From Spelaeicoccus albus (GTDB taxonomy: Bacteria > Actinomycetota > Actinomycetes > Actinomycetales > Brevibacteriaceae): a DNA stretch of 64,000 nucleotides. Position numbers and translations under genes: made by a program. Below are positions 25,681-35,958 of the stretch, one piece after another; positions within the stretch are counted from its first letter, which is position 1; each line of letters begins with the position of its first letter. A model generated the notes under the pieces. That model did no database searches. It saw only the letters and a program-made list of their open reading frames with translations, and was not told the DNA's origin. Location: NCBI RefSeq assembly GCF_013409065.1, contig NZ_JACBZP010000001.1, forward strand, positions 434,001 to 498,000, in the 5' to 3' direction.

Positions 25681-26555
25681 CAGTCCTCGGGGCACACGGT
25701 GCCGGACAACGTCGCGGCACAGGTTTCGCAAAACAATCGAAGCCGTCGACACTCGAGGTTGGCGCAGTTGTGATATTGCGCAGTTGCGGCGCCGCAACTG
25801 CTGCAACGGCCCAGCGGAACGGTGTCCTTGCCGAACTCCACGTGCATGCGGCCGTCGAACACGTAGAGCGACCCCTGCCACAGCCCGTCGTCCTTGAATT
25901 CTTCGCCGTATCGCACGATGCCGCCGTCCAGCTGGTACACCTCGTCGAATCCGCGCTCGGTCATCAACGACGACAGCACCTCACAACGCACACCTCCCGT
26001 GCAATAGGTGACGACGGGGCGCGACTTCAAATGGTCGTATTTGCCGCTGTCGAGTTCGGCCACGAAGTCGCGAGTGGTATCCACATCGGGGACGACGGCG
26101 CCCGCGAATCGGCCGATCTCGGCCTCGAACTTGTTGCGGCCGTCGAAGAAGACGACATCGTCCCCTCGTTCATCGACAAGATCATGGACCTCTTGCGGCG
26201 CCAGTCGTTTGCCGCCGCCCAGCACTCCGTCCGCGCCGACTTTCAGCGCATCGGGCGCGCCGAAGCTGACGATCTCGGGACGAACCTTGACACTGAGTTT
26301 CGGAAAGTCGTTGCCGGCGCCGTCCGACCATTTGAAGTCGGCTCTCTTGAATGCCGCATAGCCCTTGGTGGCCTTCACGTAGCGTTTCACGCTGTCGATG
26401 TCGCCGCCCAGCGTGGCGTTGATGCCGTGCTCGCTGATCAGGATGCGTCCGGTGAGCCCTTCGCGCTCGGCCAACGTCCACTGCCACAGTCGAATGGCGT
26501 CCGGGTCGGGCAACGGCGTGAACACGTAAAACAAGATGATCTTCGGAACTGCCAC
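25644..26555 (-). CDS. trhO: tRNA uridine(34) hydroxylase, rhodanese family
   Basis: 303 aa, GTG start at 26553-26555. Oxygen-dependent TrhO makes 5-hydroxyuridine at the tRNA wobble position. The N-terminal UPF0176 domain has [18 protein letters not shown]; the rhodanese domain carries [17 protein letters not shown] with the active Cys, and the C-terminus has Cys pairs ([17 protein letters not shown]). The last twelve residues are encoded by one arm of the family B hairpin. Confidence 0.93.
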   Translation of the reverse strand: MAVPKIILFYVFTPLPDPDAIRLWQWTLAEREGLTGRILISEHGINATLGGDIDSVKRYVKATKGYAAFKRADFKWSDGAGNDFPKLSVKVRPEIVSFGAPDALKVGADGVLGGGKRLAPQEVHDLVDERGDDVVFFDGRNKFEAEIGRFAGAVVPDVDTTRDFVAELDSGKYDHLKSRPVVTYCTGGVRCEVLSSLMTERGFDEVYQLDGGIVRYGEEFKDDGLWQGSLYVFDGRMHVEFGKDTVPLGRCSSCGAATAQYHNCANLECRRLRLFCETCAATLSGTVCPEDCRVVDGCPVTGE

Positions 26556-26610
26556 CCCTTCAGGTTACCGGCCGGACGACACATAGAGACAAGGCGCCGG
26601 GCGTGCGAAA

Positions 26611-27393
26611 ATGGCCCCTATGCCCACTAGCTTGACCTTCGATCAGCACCTCGCCGGACTCGAACGGGCTGCCGGACGTCTCGCGTATCACGGCGCGCAC
26701 TCCGCCCCCGACGCTCCGGTACCGACGTGCCCCGGGTGGACGCAAGACGAGCTCCTGGTGCATCAATCGGTGATCCACCGGTGGGCGGAAGCGAATTTGC
26801 GCGGCCGGCGAGACGGCGGGCCCGGCGAGGACGACGTGCGCGCCGCACCCGACCGGATCGCGTACTTCCTGGAAGGGTACCGTGCGTTGGCAGCCACGCT
26901 GGTGCAAGCCGACCCCGAGCTCGAAGCGGCGGTGTTCTTGAACGACGCACCGCCGCCGCGGCACTTTTGGGCCCGCCGCCAATGTCATGAAACGACTATC
27001 CACTCAGTTGACGCGCTGGCGGCCGACCGTGGCCGGGTTCCCGCCGCGGAGGACTGCGCCATCGACCGGCAATTCGCCGTCGACGGCATCGATGAGCTCC
27101 TGACCGGGTTCGTTACCAGGAGTGCGACACGGATCCACCCGGGCTCCGGCCGCACCATCGCCGTCGTACCGTCGGACAGCGACCGCGCATGGGTGTTGCG
27201 ATCGGAGGACAAACTCGTCACGACGCCGCTGACTTCGTCGGCGCCGGCCGTCTCGGACGCCGACACCACGTTCTCGGGCACGGCCGCCCAGTTGTATTTG
27301 GGCCTGTGGAACCGCGGCGACGAGATAGTCGAAACGGGTGACCCCCGCGTGCTCGACCTCTGGCGCGACACCGAACACGTCACCTGGAGCTAG
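26611..27393 (+). CDS. Maleylpyruvate isomerase N-terminal / DinB-like protein
   Basis: 260 aa (ATG 26611, or ATG 26620). VPTCPGWTQDELLVHQSVIH carries the typical CPGW followed by a metal-binding His, and ARRQCHETTIHSVDALA the later HExxxH-like motif, as in the mycothiol-dependent actinobacterial family TIGR03083. The role is probably a thiol-dependent transferase or isomerase; substrate unknown. Stands alone, convergent with the preceding trhO region. Confidence 0.85.
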   Translation: MAPMPTSLTFDQHLAGLERAAGRLAYHGAHSAPDAPVPTCPGWTQDELLVHQSVIHRWAEANLRGRRDGGPGEDDVRAAPDRIAYFLEGYRALAATLVQADPELEAAVFLNDAPPPRHFWARRQCHETTIHSVDALAADRGRVPAAEDCAIDRQFAVDGIDELLTGFVTRSATRIHPGSGRTIAVVPSDSDRAWVLRSEDKLVTTPLTSSAPAVSDADTTFSGTAAQLYLGLWNRGDEIVETGDPRVLDLWRDTEHVTWS

Positions 27394-27423
27394 CCCCGCC
27401 CTTCGCCGGGCAACACAAAGCAC

Positions 27424-27477
27424 TTGACAACCATGCCCTCGAGGTTCCATGGTTAGTTAGTCGACTAATGAACTAAC
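27424..27477 (+). promoter_or_regulatory. Promoter and operator of the GntR-ABC operon
   Basis: TTGACA at 27424-27429 is a perfect -35 box. Two inverted repeats overlap downstream of it: AACCATG (27429-27435) with CATGGTT (27448-27454), and GTTAGTT (27452-27458) with AACTAAC (27471-27477), both with 12-14 bp between arms. TAGTCGACTA (27458-27467) is a further perfect palindrome. These are good candidates for the YtrA-type repressor encoded next. Confidence 0.65.
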
Positions 27478-27531
27478 GAACCAATGATCCGGGTCGAGAC
27501 GTCGATCTCGGATTGAACGCGAGGAGACCAG

Positions 27532-27894
27532 ATGATCGAAGACGGTAAGCCGATCTTTATGCAGATCGCCGATCTTATCGAAAACGACATCCTAGAAGGT
27601 CGTCTCGATGAAGGCTCCAAAGCTCCGTCAACCAACGAGTTCGCAGCTTTTTTGCGCATCAACCCGGCAACCGCCGCCAAGGGCGTCAACCGGTTGGTCG
27701 AAGAAGGAATTCTAGTCAAACAGCGAGGGATCGGCATGTTCGTCACCGCAAACGCCCGGGCTAAGCTCCTAGCCGCCCGCCGCGAGAGATTCTTCCAGCA
27801 ATACGTACTCCCCCTACAACGCGAGGCCCGCAAGCTCGGCATCACGCCGGCTCAACTCGCGGAAATGCTCCAGCGAGAGGATGTCACGGCATGA
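27532..27894 (+). CDS. GntR family regulator, YtrA type
   Basis: 120 aa. PIFMQIADLIENDILEGRLD and NEFAAFLRINPATAAKGVNR form the winged helix of GntR proteins; the C-terminal domain is only about 45 residues, typical for YtrA. Such proteins repress the ABC transporter operon in which they are the first gene. The stop overlaps the ATPase ATG. The palindromes at 27429-27477 are the expected operator. Confidence 0.92.
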   Translation: MIEDGKPIFMQIADLIENDILEGRLDEGSKAPSTNEFAAFLRINPATAAKGVNRLVEEGILVKQRGIGMFVTANARAKLLAARRERFFQQYVLPLQREARKLGITPAQLAEMLQREDVTA

Positions 27895-28817
27895 CCGCCA
27901 TCGTCGAGGCCCGCGGCCTCACCAAAAAATACCGCGACACAGTCGCACTCAACAATGTCGACTTGCGCTTCGAACCCGACAAGATCTACGGCCTGCTCGG
28001 CCGCAACGGTGCCGGCAAAACGACAATCATGTCGCTCTTGACCGCCCAGGACTTCGAAACCAGCGGCACCGTGCGTGTATTCGGCGAGCACCCGTATGAG
28101 AACGATCGCGTGCTGGAGCGAATATGCTTCATCCGCGAATCGCAGAAATATCCGGACGACTTCAAGCCGAAACACGCTTTCAAAGCCGCCGCCATGTTTT
28201 ACGCAAATTGGGATCAACAGCTGTGTGACAGGCTTGTCGGCGATTTCGAACTTCCAACCAACCGCCGTATCAAGAAGCTCAGTCGCGGCCAGCTGTCAGC
28301 GGTCGGCGTCATCATCGGATTGGCCAGTCGTGCCGAGTTGACGTTCTTCGACGAGCCGTATTTGGGGCTGGACGCCGTGGCGCGCCAACTCTTCTACGAC
28401 CGGCTGCTTGCCGATTACGCCGAATTCCCGCGCACCATCGTGCTCTCGAGCCACTTGATCGACGAGGTGTCCAACTTGCTCGAACACGTCATAGTCATCG
28501 ATCACGGTGAAATCATCATGGACGACGACGCCGACCATATCCGCGACACCGCGGCAACCGTCGTCGGCCCGGCGTCCAAGGTCGAGCCATTCGTGGCCGG
28601 CATGAATGTCGTCCACCGCGAGGGATTCGGCGCACTGGCCTCCGTGACGGTGTCCGGCACGTTCAGTGATGCGCAACGCCGAGAGGCCGCCGACGCCGAC
28701 CTCGAACTCGCACCGGTGTCGCTGCAACAACTCATCGTCCGCAAGACGATGCGAGGCGCCGGAAACGGCGGCAACGACGTCGCACCCACGATCAATGATT
28801 TGGAGGCTCTCCGATGA
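27891..28817 (+). CDS. ABC transporter ATP-binding protein
   Basis: 308 aa. Walker A is GRNGAGKTT (about 37-45), signature LSRGQLSAV, Walker B LTFFDEPYLGLD and the H-loop LSSHLIDE. The signature LSRGQ departs from LSGGQ, as in many YtrB/EcfA-like systems. A C-terminal 80-residue extension follows. It pairs with the downstream permease; the exported substrate is unknown, perhaps a cell-wall antibiotic as in other YtrA operons (inference). Confidence 0.92.
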   Translation: MTAIVEARGLTKKYRDTVALNNVDLRFEPDKIYGLLGRNGAGKTTIMSLLTAQDFETSGTVRVFGEHPYENDRVLERICFIRESQKYPDDFKPKHAFKAAAMFYANWDQQLCDRLVGDFELPTNRRIKKLSRGQLSAVGVIIGLASRAELTFFDEPYLGLDAVARQLFYDRLLADYAEFPRTIVLSSHLIDEVSNLLEHVIVIDHGEIIMDDDADHIRDTAATVVGPASKVEPFVAGMNVVHREGFGALASVTVSGTFSDAQRREAADADLELAPVSLQQLIVRKTMRGAGNGGNDVAPTINDLEALR

Positions 28818-29500
28818 ACCGCGCATTCAAGGTCGCCAGGCTTCAACTGGCTAACAAGTGGACGCTTATCGGAATACCGCTCGTCATCCTGGCGGCCGGC
28901 ATTCTGGTCTCGCTCGCGATATTCACGTTCATTCCGGGGGGCTCGGAGAAGTTCTCGGGTGCCGGACAAGCACCGCTCTGGTATTTCTTTGCGGTCGGCA
29001 TCCAGTCACTGACGCTGACGTTCCCGTTCTCGCAAGGGCTGAGCGTCAGTCGGCGTGCCTACTACATCGGCACCGTGGGGCTGGTACTCGTGCTGACGCT
29101 TCTCTGGGGCGTACTGTATTACCTCCTCGGCCTGCTCGAAGACGCCACGAACGGGTGGGGTGTCCAGGGTCATCTGTTCCACTTCCCGTGGGTCAGCGAC
29201 GGTCCGTGGTACCGCACGGTTCTGTTCTTCTGGATTGCCACCATGTTCTTGTTCTTCATCGGCTTCTGGAGCGCCACGCTCTACAAACGGTGGCGGGCGA
29301 CCGGTCTGTTGGTCGCCGGTATCGCCGTGGCGGCGCTCCTCGTGGCAATAATCGTCGTGGTGAACTTGTCAAACGGGTGGATTGCCGTCGGCAGTTGGTT
29401 TGCCGCCCAGACCTCGCTGTCGATCGGCGGATACGTTGCAATTATTGTGGCGTTGCTGGGCATCGGGTCGTTCCTGACCCTGCGGCGCACCACACCGTAA
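28814..29500 (+). CDS. ABC transporter permease, membrane subunit
   Basis: 228 aa with about six hydrophobic segments (near 15-38, 55-75, 85-108, 130-152, 160-185, 195-222). Overlaps the ATPase stop by 4 bp (ATGA). No soluble domain. Last gene of the YtrA-type operon; its stop is 2 bp from the stop of the convergent amidohydrolase gene. Confidence 0.88.
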   Translation: MNRAFKVARLQLANKWTLIGIPLVILAAGILVSLAIFTFIPGGSEKFSGAGQAPLWYFFAVGIQSLTLTFPFSQGLSVSRRAYYIGTVGLVLVLTLLWGVLYYLLGLLEDATNGWGVQGHLFHFPWVSDGPWYRTVLFFWIATMFLFFIGFWSATLYKRWRATGLLVAGIAVAALLVAIIVVVNLSNGWIAVGSWFAAQTSLSIGGYVAIIVALLGIGSFLTLRRTTP

Positions 29501-29502
29501 GG

Positions 29503-30690
29503 TCAGGCGGTGAAGCGGCCGGCGCGCACGACTTCCCGGCCGCCGGCAAGGACCAGTTCGCGCCGGGGTGCCGCCACGACGGCTTCGGCCACGGTTTCGG
29601 CATCGACAAGGACGACGTCCGCGCGAGCGCCCACCGTCAATCCCGCTCCGGGCCGGCCGACGAAATAGCCATTGGCCGCCACCCGAAGCGCCGCCTCGAG
29701 CTGGTCGTCACGCCGCCAACCGCAGCGGGCCGCCAGCGTGCCGGCCAGCCGGAGCATGTCGCCGTCGCCGTGCGGCGTCCAGAGATCGCGGACGCCGTCC
29801 GTGCCCAGTCCCAGCGGGACGCCCGCTTCGGCCAGGTCGGCCACGGGCAGTTGGTTGCCGGTCATGGGGGCGACCGTCGTCAGTGCCACGCCGGAGTCTG
29901 CCAACTCGGCGATCAGGTCCCGTTGCCGGCCGGCGTCCACGGTGGCGAGCCCGAATCCGTGCGCGATGGTGACCTTGCCGGCCAGGCCGCGTTGCCGGGT
30001 CCGCTCGATGATCAGCTCGAACTCGAACGCGCCGAGCTCGCCGCGGTCGTGCAAATGGATGTCGATGCCGACGCCGTGCCGTTCGGCGATGTCGAACAGC
30101 ACGTCGAGTTGGCCGACCGGATCACGGTCGATTGTCGCCGGGTCGAGGCCGCCGATATATTGCGCGAGACCCCACGCCGCAGCGTCGTCCAGTAATTTGT
30201 CGACGCCCGGACGACGCAGCACGCCGTCCTGCGGAAACGCAATGAGCTCGAGTGCCACGTCGGCGCCGACGTCCGTCTCGGCTTCGCGCACTGCCTCGAG
30301 CCCGCGCAACCCCACCCCCGGATCGACGTCGACATGGCTACGGATGGCCGTCGTGCCGTGCCTGACGTATTCGCGGAGCTGCTCCGCGATCGAGCGGACG
30401 TCGGGCAGGCCGAGCCTGTCACGGTGCGTTCGCTCCAACGCGATCCGCTCATTCAGGTCGCGCGCCGGAGGGTTCGGCACCCAGGGTTTGCCCCACCAGG
30501 TCTTGTCGATGTGGGCGTGTGCGTTCACGAGCCCGGGCAACGCCAGCAGCCCCTGCCCGTCGATACGTCCGGCGTCCGGCCCCGCGGCGTCCGGCTCCGA
30601 AGTAGCCGGCCTGAGGGCAGTGATGGCTCCGCCGTCGATCTCCAAGTCGACCGGGGACCCCGCCCACGGGCGGACATTGGTCAGCAGCAT
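29503..30690 (-). CDS. Amidohydrolase family protein (cytosine deaminase-like)
   Basis: 395 aa from ATG 30688-30690; upstream frame extension is rejected because the family begins here. Metal site: NAHAHIDKTWWG, then IDIHLHDRG, AHGFGL and LGTDGVRDLW, as in CodA-like and related deaminases. TAAGCT lies 14 bp before the ATG and could be a -10 box. The actual substrate (cytosine, isoguanine, other nitrogen heterocycle) is uncertain. Confidence 0.87.
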   Translation of the reverse strand: MLLTNVRPWAGSPVDLEIDGGAITALRPATSEPDAAGPDAGRIDGQGLLALPGLVNAHAHIDKTWWGKPWVPNPPARDLNERIALERTHRDRLGLPDVRSIAEQLREYVRHGTTAIRSHVDVDPGVGLRGLEAVREAETDVGADVALELIAFPQDGVLRRPGVDKLLDDAAAWGLAQYIGGLDPATIDRDPVGQLDVLFDIAERHGVGIDIHLHDRGELGAFEFELIIERTRQRGLAGKVTIAHGFGLATVDAGRQRDLIAELADSGVALTTVAPMTGNQLPVADLAEAGVPLGLGTDGVRDLWTPHGDGDMLRLAGTLAARCGWRRDDQLEAALRVAANGYFVGRPGAGLTVGARADVVLVDAETVAEAVVAAPRRELVLAGGREVVRAGRFTA

Positions 30691-30761
30691 AGCCAGTAAG
30701 CTTAGTGTGTCCGCGACTTTTGTCCACCACAGCGCACCCACGATAGGGCCGAATAACGCCG

Positions 30762-33065
30762 ATGCCGAAGACTTTCGAAAAACGCGTCCAAGAAACCGTC
30801 GAGCACGCTGCCGCAACTCCCGACGTCGAGCAGCCGTACGCCGATCTCGGCCTGGCCGCCGACGAATACGAGCAGATCAAGGCCATTTTGGGCCGTCGCC
30901 CGACTTCGGCCGAGCTGGCCATGTATTCGGTGATGTGGAGCGAGCATTGCTCGTACAAGTCGTCGAAGGTGCACTTGAAGCAGTTCGGCTCGCAGGTCAC
31001 CGAGGAGATGAAGAAGCATCTGTTGGTCGGCATGGGCGAGAATGCCGGCGTCGTCGACATCGGCGGCGGCTGGGCCGTCACGTTCAAGGTGGAAAGCCAC
31101 AACCATCCCAGCTTCGTCGAGCCGTATCAGGGGGCGGCCACCGGCGTCGGCGGCATCGTGCGCGACATCATTTCAATGGGCGCGAGGCCCGTCGCCGTCA
31201 TGGACCAGTTGCGGTTTGGGAAAATCGACCGCCCCGATACGGCGCGCGTCGTGCACGGAGTAGTGGCCGGCGTCGGCGGCTACGGCAATTGTCTCGGCTT
31301 GCCGAACATTGGCGGCGAGGTCGTGTTCGACCCGGTCTACCAGGGCAACCCGCTGGTGAACGCGCTGGCCGTCGGCGTGCTCCGCCACGACGATATCCGC
31401 TTGGCCAACGCGACCGGCAAGGGCAATAAAGTCGTGCTCTTCGGCGCCCGCACCGGCGGCGACGGCATCGGCGGTGCGTCGATCCTGGCGTCCGAGTCGT
31501 TCGACTCGACAAAGCCGAGCAAGCGCCCGGCCGTTCAGGTTGGCGACCCGTTTGCCGAAAAGGTGCTCATCGAATGCTGCCTCGAGCTCTTCGGCGCGGA
31601 CGTCGTCGAAGGTATCCAGGATCTCGGCGCGGCAGGCATCTCGTGCGCCACCAGCGAGTTGGCCTCGAACGGCGACGGCGGTATGCATGTGGCGCTGGAC
31701 GACGTGCTGCTGCGCGATCCGAGCTTGACCCCCGAAGAGATCCTGATGTCGGAATCGCAAGAACGCATGATGGCCGTCGTCCGGCCGGAGAAACTCGACG
31801 ATTTCCTTGCCATCGCCGGCAAATGGGAGGTTGAGTCATCGGTGCTCGGCGAGGTGACCGATACCGGACGGCTGGTCATCGAATGGCACGGCGACGTGAT
31901 TGTCGATGTGCCGCCGCGATCGGTCGCCCACGACGGCCCCGTGTACGAGCGGCCGTACGCTCGGCCCGAATGGCAGGACGGCGTGCAAGCCGACGGTACC
32001 GCGAAACTGGCCCGGCCGTCGTCCGGCGCGGAATTGGGCGAGCTCGTCGTCCGGCTGGCGGGCTCGCCGAACCTGTCCTCGCGGGCCTGGGTGACCGACC
32101 AGTACGACAGATACGTGCTCGGCAACACGGCCTTGGCGACGCCGGACGACGCCGGGGTGATCCGTGTCGATGAAGAGTCCGGCCTGGGCATCGCCATTTC
32201 GACCGATGCTAACGGCCGCTACGGCTATCTCGATCCGTACGATGGCGCGCGGTTGGCGCTCGCCGAGGCGTACCGGAACGTGGCCACGACCGGTGCGCGG
32301 CCGCTGGCCGTCACCGACTGCTTGAACTTCGGCTCGCCCGAGGACCCCGACACGATGTGGCAGTTCACCGAGGCCGTGCGCGGCGTGGCCGACGGCTGCC
32401 GCGAGCTGGGGGTGCCCGTCACGGGCGGCAACGTGTCACTGTACAACCAGACCGGAGGCACGGGTATCCACCCGACTCCGGTGGTCGGCGTGCTCGGCGT
32501 GTTCGACGATGTAGGGCGCCGGACGCCGTCCGGCTGGCGCGACGCCGGCCAGAGCATCTACCTGCTGGGATCGACTCGCGACGAGCTGGACGGTTCGGCC
32601 TGGGCGGACGTCGACCACGGGCATTTGGGCGGCACTCCCCCGGCCGTCGATCTGGCCGCGGAGCGCGAACTCGGCGAGATCCTGATCAACGCGTCCCGCG
32701 ACGGAATGATCGATGCGGCGCATGACCTGTCCGAGGGCGGCCTGGCCCAAGCGCTTGTCGAAGGATGCCTCCGGTTCGGCGTTGGCGCGCGGGTCTGGCT
32801 CGAGGAGCTGTGCGCTCGCGACGGCGTCGATATTTTTGCCGCCTTGTTCTCCGAATCGGCCGCGCGCGCCATCGTGTCGGTGCCGCGCAGCGAAGAGGTC
32901 CGGTTCACGGACATGTGCACGGCCCGCCGATTCACGCACCGGCGCATCGGCGTCGTCGATCCGGGTGCCGGCAAGCCGACGCTTGACGTGCAGGGCCAGT
33001 TCGAGCTGCCGTTGGACCGATTGCGCGAGGCCAGCGAGGGCACGCTGCCGCGGTATTTCGGTTAG
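30762..33065 (+). CDS. purL: Phosphoribosylformylglycinamidine synthase subunit PurL
   Basis: 767 aa, the small PurL type that needs PurS and Pur[82 protein letters not shown] and [13 protein letters not shown] are diagnostic. The gene stands alone, divergent from the amidohydrolase, with its own promoter region of about 70 bp. Confidence 0.97.
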   Translation: MPKTFEKRVQETVEHAAATPDVEQPYADLGLAADEYEQIKAILGRRPTSAELAMYSVMWSEHCSYKSSKVHLKQFGSQVTEEMKKHLLVGMGENAGVVDIGGGWAVTFKVESHNHPSFVEPYQGAATGVGGIVRDIISMGARPVAVMDQLRFGKIDRPDTARVVHGVVAGVGGYGNCLGLPNIGGEVVFDPVYQGNPLVNALAVGVLRHDDIRLANATGKGNKVVLFGARTGGDGIGGASILASESFDSTKPSKRPAVQVGDPFAEKVLIECCLELFGADVVEGIQDLGAAGISCATSELASNGDGGMHVALDDVLLRDPSLTPEEILMSESQERMMAVVRPEKLDDFLAIAGKWEVESSVLGEVTDTGRLVIEWHGDVIVDVPPRSVAHDGPVYERPYARPEWQDGVQADGTAKLARPSSGAELGELVVRLAGSPNLSSRAWVTDQYDRYVLGNTALATPDDAGVIRVDEESGLGIAISTDANGRYGYLDPYDGARLALAEAYRNVATTGARPLAVTDCLNFGSPEDPDTMWQFTEAVRGVADGCRELGVPVTGGNVSLYNQTGGTGIHPTPVVGVLGVFDDVGRRTPSGWRDAGQSIYLLGSTRDELDGSAWADVDHGHLGGTPPAVDLAAERELGEILINASRDGMIDAAHDLSEGGLAQALVEGCLRFGVGARVWLEELCARDGVDIFAALFSESAARAIVSVPRSEEVRFTDMCTARRFTHRRIGVVDPGAGKPTLDVQGQFELPLDRLREASEGTLPRYFG

Positions 33066-33258
33066 CTCCTACCTCTTTATTGCGGGGAAGAAACCGGCAG
33101 AACGCCCCTCGGCGTATGAACCGCGCAGTCGCGTGCGTTCCGGACGGAAGTCCGGAAGGTCGAAAACGGCGCGGGGCGTCATGGTCGTCTCTGGTCGGGA
33201 CTCCGTCGGGCCGGGGACGACGACATCCGGCGGCCGCGACCACGGCTCTCCCCGTCCG
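33066..33258. other. Intergenic stretch, possible decayed family A repeat
   Basis: No gene is supported. Bases 33110-33130 read GAACGCCCCTCGGCGTATGA, close to the left arm of family A copy 2, but the matching right arm is missing or badly decayed. It lies between convergent purL and the gene ending at 33461. Confidence 0.35.
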
Positions 33259-33317
33259 CCGAGTGGTGGCGAGTGGCTGCGAAATCGTCGATTTCGCAGC
33301 CACTCGCCACCACTCGG
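33259..33317. repeat. Perfect long hairpin, family B copy 2
   Basis: Two perfectly complementary 29-base arms (33259-33287 and 33289-33317) flank one unpaired T. The ends CCGAGTGGTGG / CCACCACTCGG match family B copy 1, while the core differs completely. A further CCACCACTGGCCACCACTCGG-like piece lies at 33328-33348. Sits between convergent genes. Confidence 0.9.
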
Positions 33318-33460
33318 CAAGGCGGGGCCACCACTGGCCACCACTCGGCGCGGCAGTGATCACCGGCTGGTGCCAAACCGCACGGTTGTCAACCTTCCGG
33401 GCGGGTTTTTCCTCGGCATCAGCCAGCACGGTCAAAAACTGCGCGGTTCACGTCGGCGGG

Positions 33461-33970
33461 TTACCGGACTTCGGTCAGTGAGCGTGCGGGGCGTTCGCTG
33501 CTGTGGGCGTTGTAACGCGAGAGCACCAACGCGTTCTGCGTGAACCGGTTCACCGCGACCGTCAACATTATGACCGAGACGGAACCCGCCACGGTGGCGC
33601 CCGAGGCGTGCGCAAGCGCGTCGACCCCCAGGCGCACGGCGATGAATCCGATCCACAGTGCGGCTCCGATAGCGCCGGCTCTCGAGTAGACGACGTCGCC
33701 GTCGGTCTTGAATTTCACGACTTTGCCCATGATCAGGCCGAGGGCCACTGCTATCACGGTTTGCCCGGCGATGAACCACGCGTCCAGCGCCGTGAAGGAT
33801 TGCGCGCCGGCGACGAGGTCCTTCAGGTCGTAAAGACCGATGGCAGCTAAGACGGCCGGAAGGATCAACAGCTTGCGCGGATTGACGCGGCCCCAGGAGA
33901 GCTGCCGGTAGGCGACGAGGCCGATGACTGCGACGCCGATCAACACGTCGAGATAGATTTGCGGGTTCAT
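33461..33970 (-). CDS. Membrane protein of unknown function
   Basis: 169 aa with four to five hydrophobic segments (about 5-22, 33-48, 62-80, 95-112, 118-136) and the polar loop RQLSWGRVNPRKL after the first one. The layout resembles DUF1453/CcdC-like membrane proteins, but this is not certain. Located directly downstream of a LuxR-type response regulator's end on the opposite side of a short gap; no link to it is proven. Confidence 0.7.
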   Translation of the reverse strand: MNPQIYLDVLIGVAVIGLVAYRQLSWGRVNPRKLLILPAVLAAIGLYDLKDLVAGAQSFTALDAWFIAGQTVIAVALGLIMGKVVKFKTDGDVVYSRAGAIGAALWIGFIAVRLGVDALAHASGATVAGSVSVIMLTVAVNRFTQNALVLSRYNAHSSERPARSLTEVR

Positions 33971-34078
33971 GAGAGTCCCTTTTCTTCAGTGGCGTTGGCT
34001 ACCCCTCAAGAATCCCGTGACACGCAGGCCCGGCCCACCACCCGCGGATGGAGATCGGGGTGGAGAAACGGGTGGAAA

Positions 34079-34720
34079 CTATCGGCCCCGTCCGGCGGCG
34101 ATCCGCACGGCCTCGGCCCTGTCGCGAATATCCAGCTTCGCGAACAAGTTGTTGATATGAGTTTTCACGGTTGCCGTCGAGACGAAAAGCCGATCGGCGA
34201 TTTCGCCGTTGTTCAGGCCCTCGCCGATGAGGTCGAGCACTTCGCGTTCGCGGCGCGTCAGCGTCGTCAGATCCCGCCGCTCGACGGTCGTGGCGTCGGC
34301 GGGTACGCGCAAGCCGGCCAACACTCTTCCCGACACGTGCGAATCCAGCGTCGTCTGCCCCCGGACGACGGCTCGCAAGGCAGCGGCGATGTCTTCCCGA
34401 CCGGCGTCCTTCGTCAGGTATCCGCGTGCGCCGGCCGCAAGCGCTCCGGCGATCGACTCGTCGTCCGCGAACGTCGTCAGCACGAGGATGGCCACCCCGG
34501 GGTGATCGGCGAGGATCGCTTTCGTGGCTCCGGTTCCATCAAGTCTCGGCATGCGCAGATCCATCAGGACGGCGTCCGGCACAAGTTGCCGAACCAGCTC
34601 CACCGCCGCCTGGCCATCCGCAGCGTCGGCCACGACTTCGATGTCGTCCACGAGGCCCAGCACCGTCACCAGTCCGTCGCGCACGATGTCCTGGTCATCG
34701 GCCACTACCACGCGGATCAT
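34079..34720 (-). CDS. LuxR/NarL family response regulator
   Basis: 213 aa from ATG 34718-34720, which overlaps the kinase stop (ATGA). Receiver domain: [18 protein letters not shown], phospho-acceptor in [12 protein letters not shown], and the conserved Lys in GYLTKDAG. LuxR-type helix-turn-helix: [20 protein letters not shown] and [13 protein letters not shown]. Partner of the kinase encoded upstream. Targets unknown. Confidence 0.95.
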   Translation of the reverse strand: MIRVVVADDQDIVRDGLVTVLGLVDDIEVVADAADGQAAVELVRQLVPDAVLMDLRMPRLDGTGATKAILADHPGVAILVLTTFADDESIAGALAAGARGYLTKDAGREDIAAALRAVVRGQTTLDSHVSGRVLAGLRVPADATTVERRDLTTLTRREREVLDLIGEGLNNGEIADRLFVSTATVKTHINNLFAKLDIRDRAEAVRIAAGRGR

Positions 34721-35937
34721 TTGTGCGCTCCCCCGCAAGAGCCGAGCGGCACTGACGCGCTGACGCGCCACGTTCCGCCCGCAGCCGGGCCGGCCTGCAG
34801 CTTGCCGCCCACGGCGTCCATGCGCTCGCGCATTCCGGCGATTCCGGCGCCCGAGCCGGTAGCGGCAAGGTCGCCGGCCGTACCCGCGTCGTTCGCCACG
34901 TCGACCCGGACGACTTCGTGGTCGATGCGCAGCCACACCGTCACGTCGGCACCGAACGCATGCTTGCGTGAATTGTTCAGCGCCTCACGCACCACGGCCA
35001 GCAGCGCGTCCGTTACCTGCTCCGGCACGTTTGCCGCCCCGGCGTCGCCGGTGAGGCGTGCGTTCCCTGCGTCGTAGGCATTGACCATTGCTCGCAGCGC
35101 CGCTGACAGCCCCGGAGCGTCGGTGCGCAGCGCCGTGACGGCCCGGCGCGCATCGTCCAGGCCCTCGACGGCCAGAGCACGAGCCCTGCGGAGCCGCTTC
35201 GATGCGCCGTCGACGTCCTGATTCACGCTCAGCTGTCCTTCGGCGGCGTCCAGCTGCACCACAAGACCGCCAAGCGCGTGCGCCAGGACGTCGTGCAGAT
35301 CGCGGGCGATCCGGCTTCGTTCGGCAAGGGCGGCGTTACTGGCCTCGACGGCGCGTGTCTCTTCGGCCTGGTCGAGTAACTGACGCTGAGTCTCGATCAA
35401 CTGTCGGGTCTGCTCCGCGACAAGTCGGGCCTGCCGTCGGCCGTACCCGATGAAGCCGGCCACGACGACGCCGAATGTCGTCCACGCCCAGTCCGCGAGG
35501 TCGTCGGTCTGGACAAGGGCGGCGATCTCGAATGCGATCAGGCATACCACGGCAACGGCAATGCCGATACGGATGCCGATCGTCGCTCTGGCAATGATGG
35601 CGACGATCCCGCCGATGGCAAAGATGATCACCAATTCGAACCGCCCCGGCACGGCGCCCACAATGCTCCCGAACAGTGCGGGGACGCCGAGCATGGCCAG
35701 GAACGCCGTCCCCGGCAGCCTCTCGCCGGCCACCACCCAGATCAGCCAGCAGAGCAAACACGCCACGATTGCGGCAGGCACGACGCCGAACGGCCACAAG
35801 GCGCCGGAGCGGGCCAGGTAGAAGACGAAAACGGCAATGCCGACGACGCGCAGCCCAATGCGGGCCGCCGACCGGTTGAGACCTGCCGTCGCCCGCTCGT
35901 CGGCAGTATCGTCCGCCGGCCCGCGCGGGGTGGTCAC
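34717..35937 (-). CDS. Sensor histidine kinase, NarL/LiaS type
   Basis: 406 aa. About five transmembrane segments in residues 25-165, a coiled-coil ([20 protein letters not shown]), the HisKA_3 box [20 protein letters not shown] with phosphorylated His, and an ATP domain with [11 protein letters not shown] and [12 protein letters not shown]. No extracellular sensor domain is seen, so the signal is likely sensed in the membrane. Confidence 0.94.
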   Translation of the reverse strand: MTTPRGPADDTADERATAGLNRSAARIGLRVVGIAVFVFYLARSGALWPFGVVPAAIVACLLCWLIWVVAGERLPGTAFLAMLGVPALFGSIVGAVPGRFELVIIFAIGGIVAIIARATIGIRIGIAVAVVCLIAFEIAALVQTDDLADWAWTTFGVVVAGFIGYGRRQARLVAEQTRQLIETQRQLLDQAEETRAVEASNAALAERSRIARDLHDVLAHALGGLVVQLDAAEGQLSVNQDVDGASKRLRRARALAVEGLDDARRAVTALRTDAPGLSAALRAMVNAYDAGNARLTGDAGAANVPEQVTDALLAVVREALNNSRKHAFGADVTVWLRIDHEVVRVDVANDAGTAGDLAATGSGAGIAGMRERMDAVGGKLQAGPAAGGTWRVSASVPLGSCGGAHK

Positions 35938-35958
35938 GACCTGACGGGGCGGGTCGGA

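Noticed and set aside
33108-33140. Possible fourth copy of the family A palindrome
   Set aside because: Only the left arm is similar and several bases differ; the right arm and GTCATGAC centre are missing.
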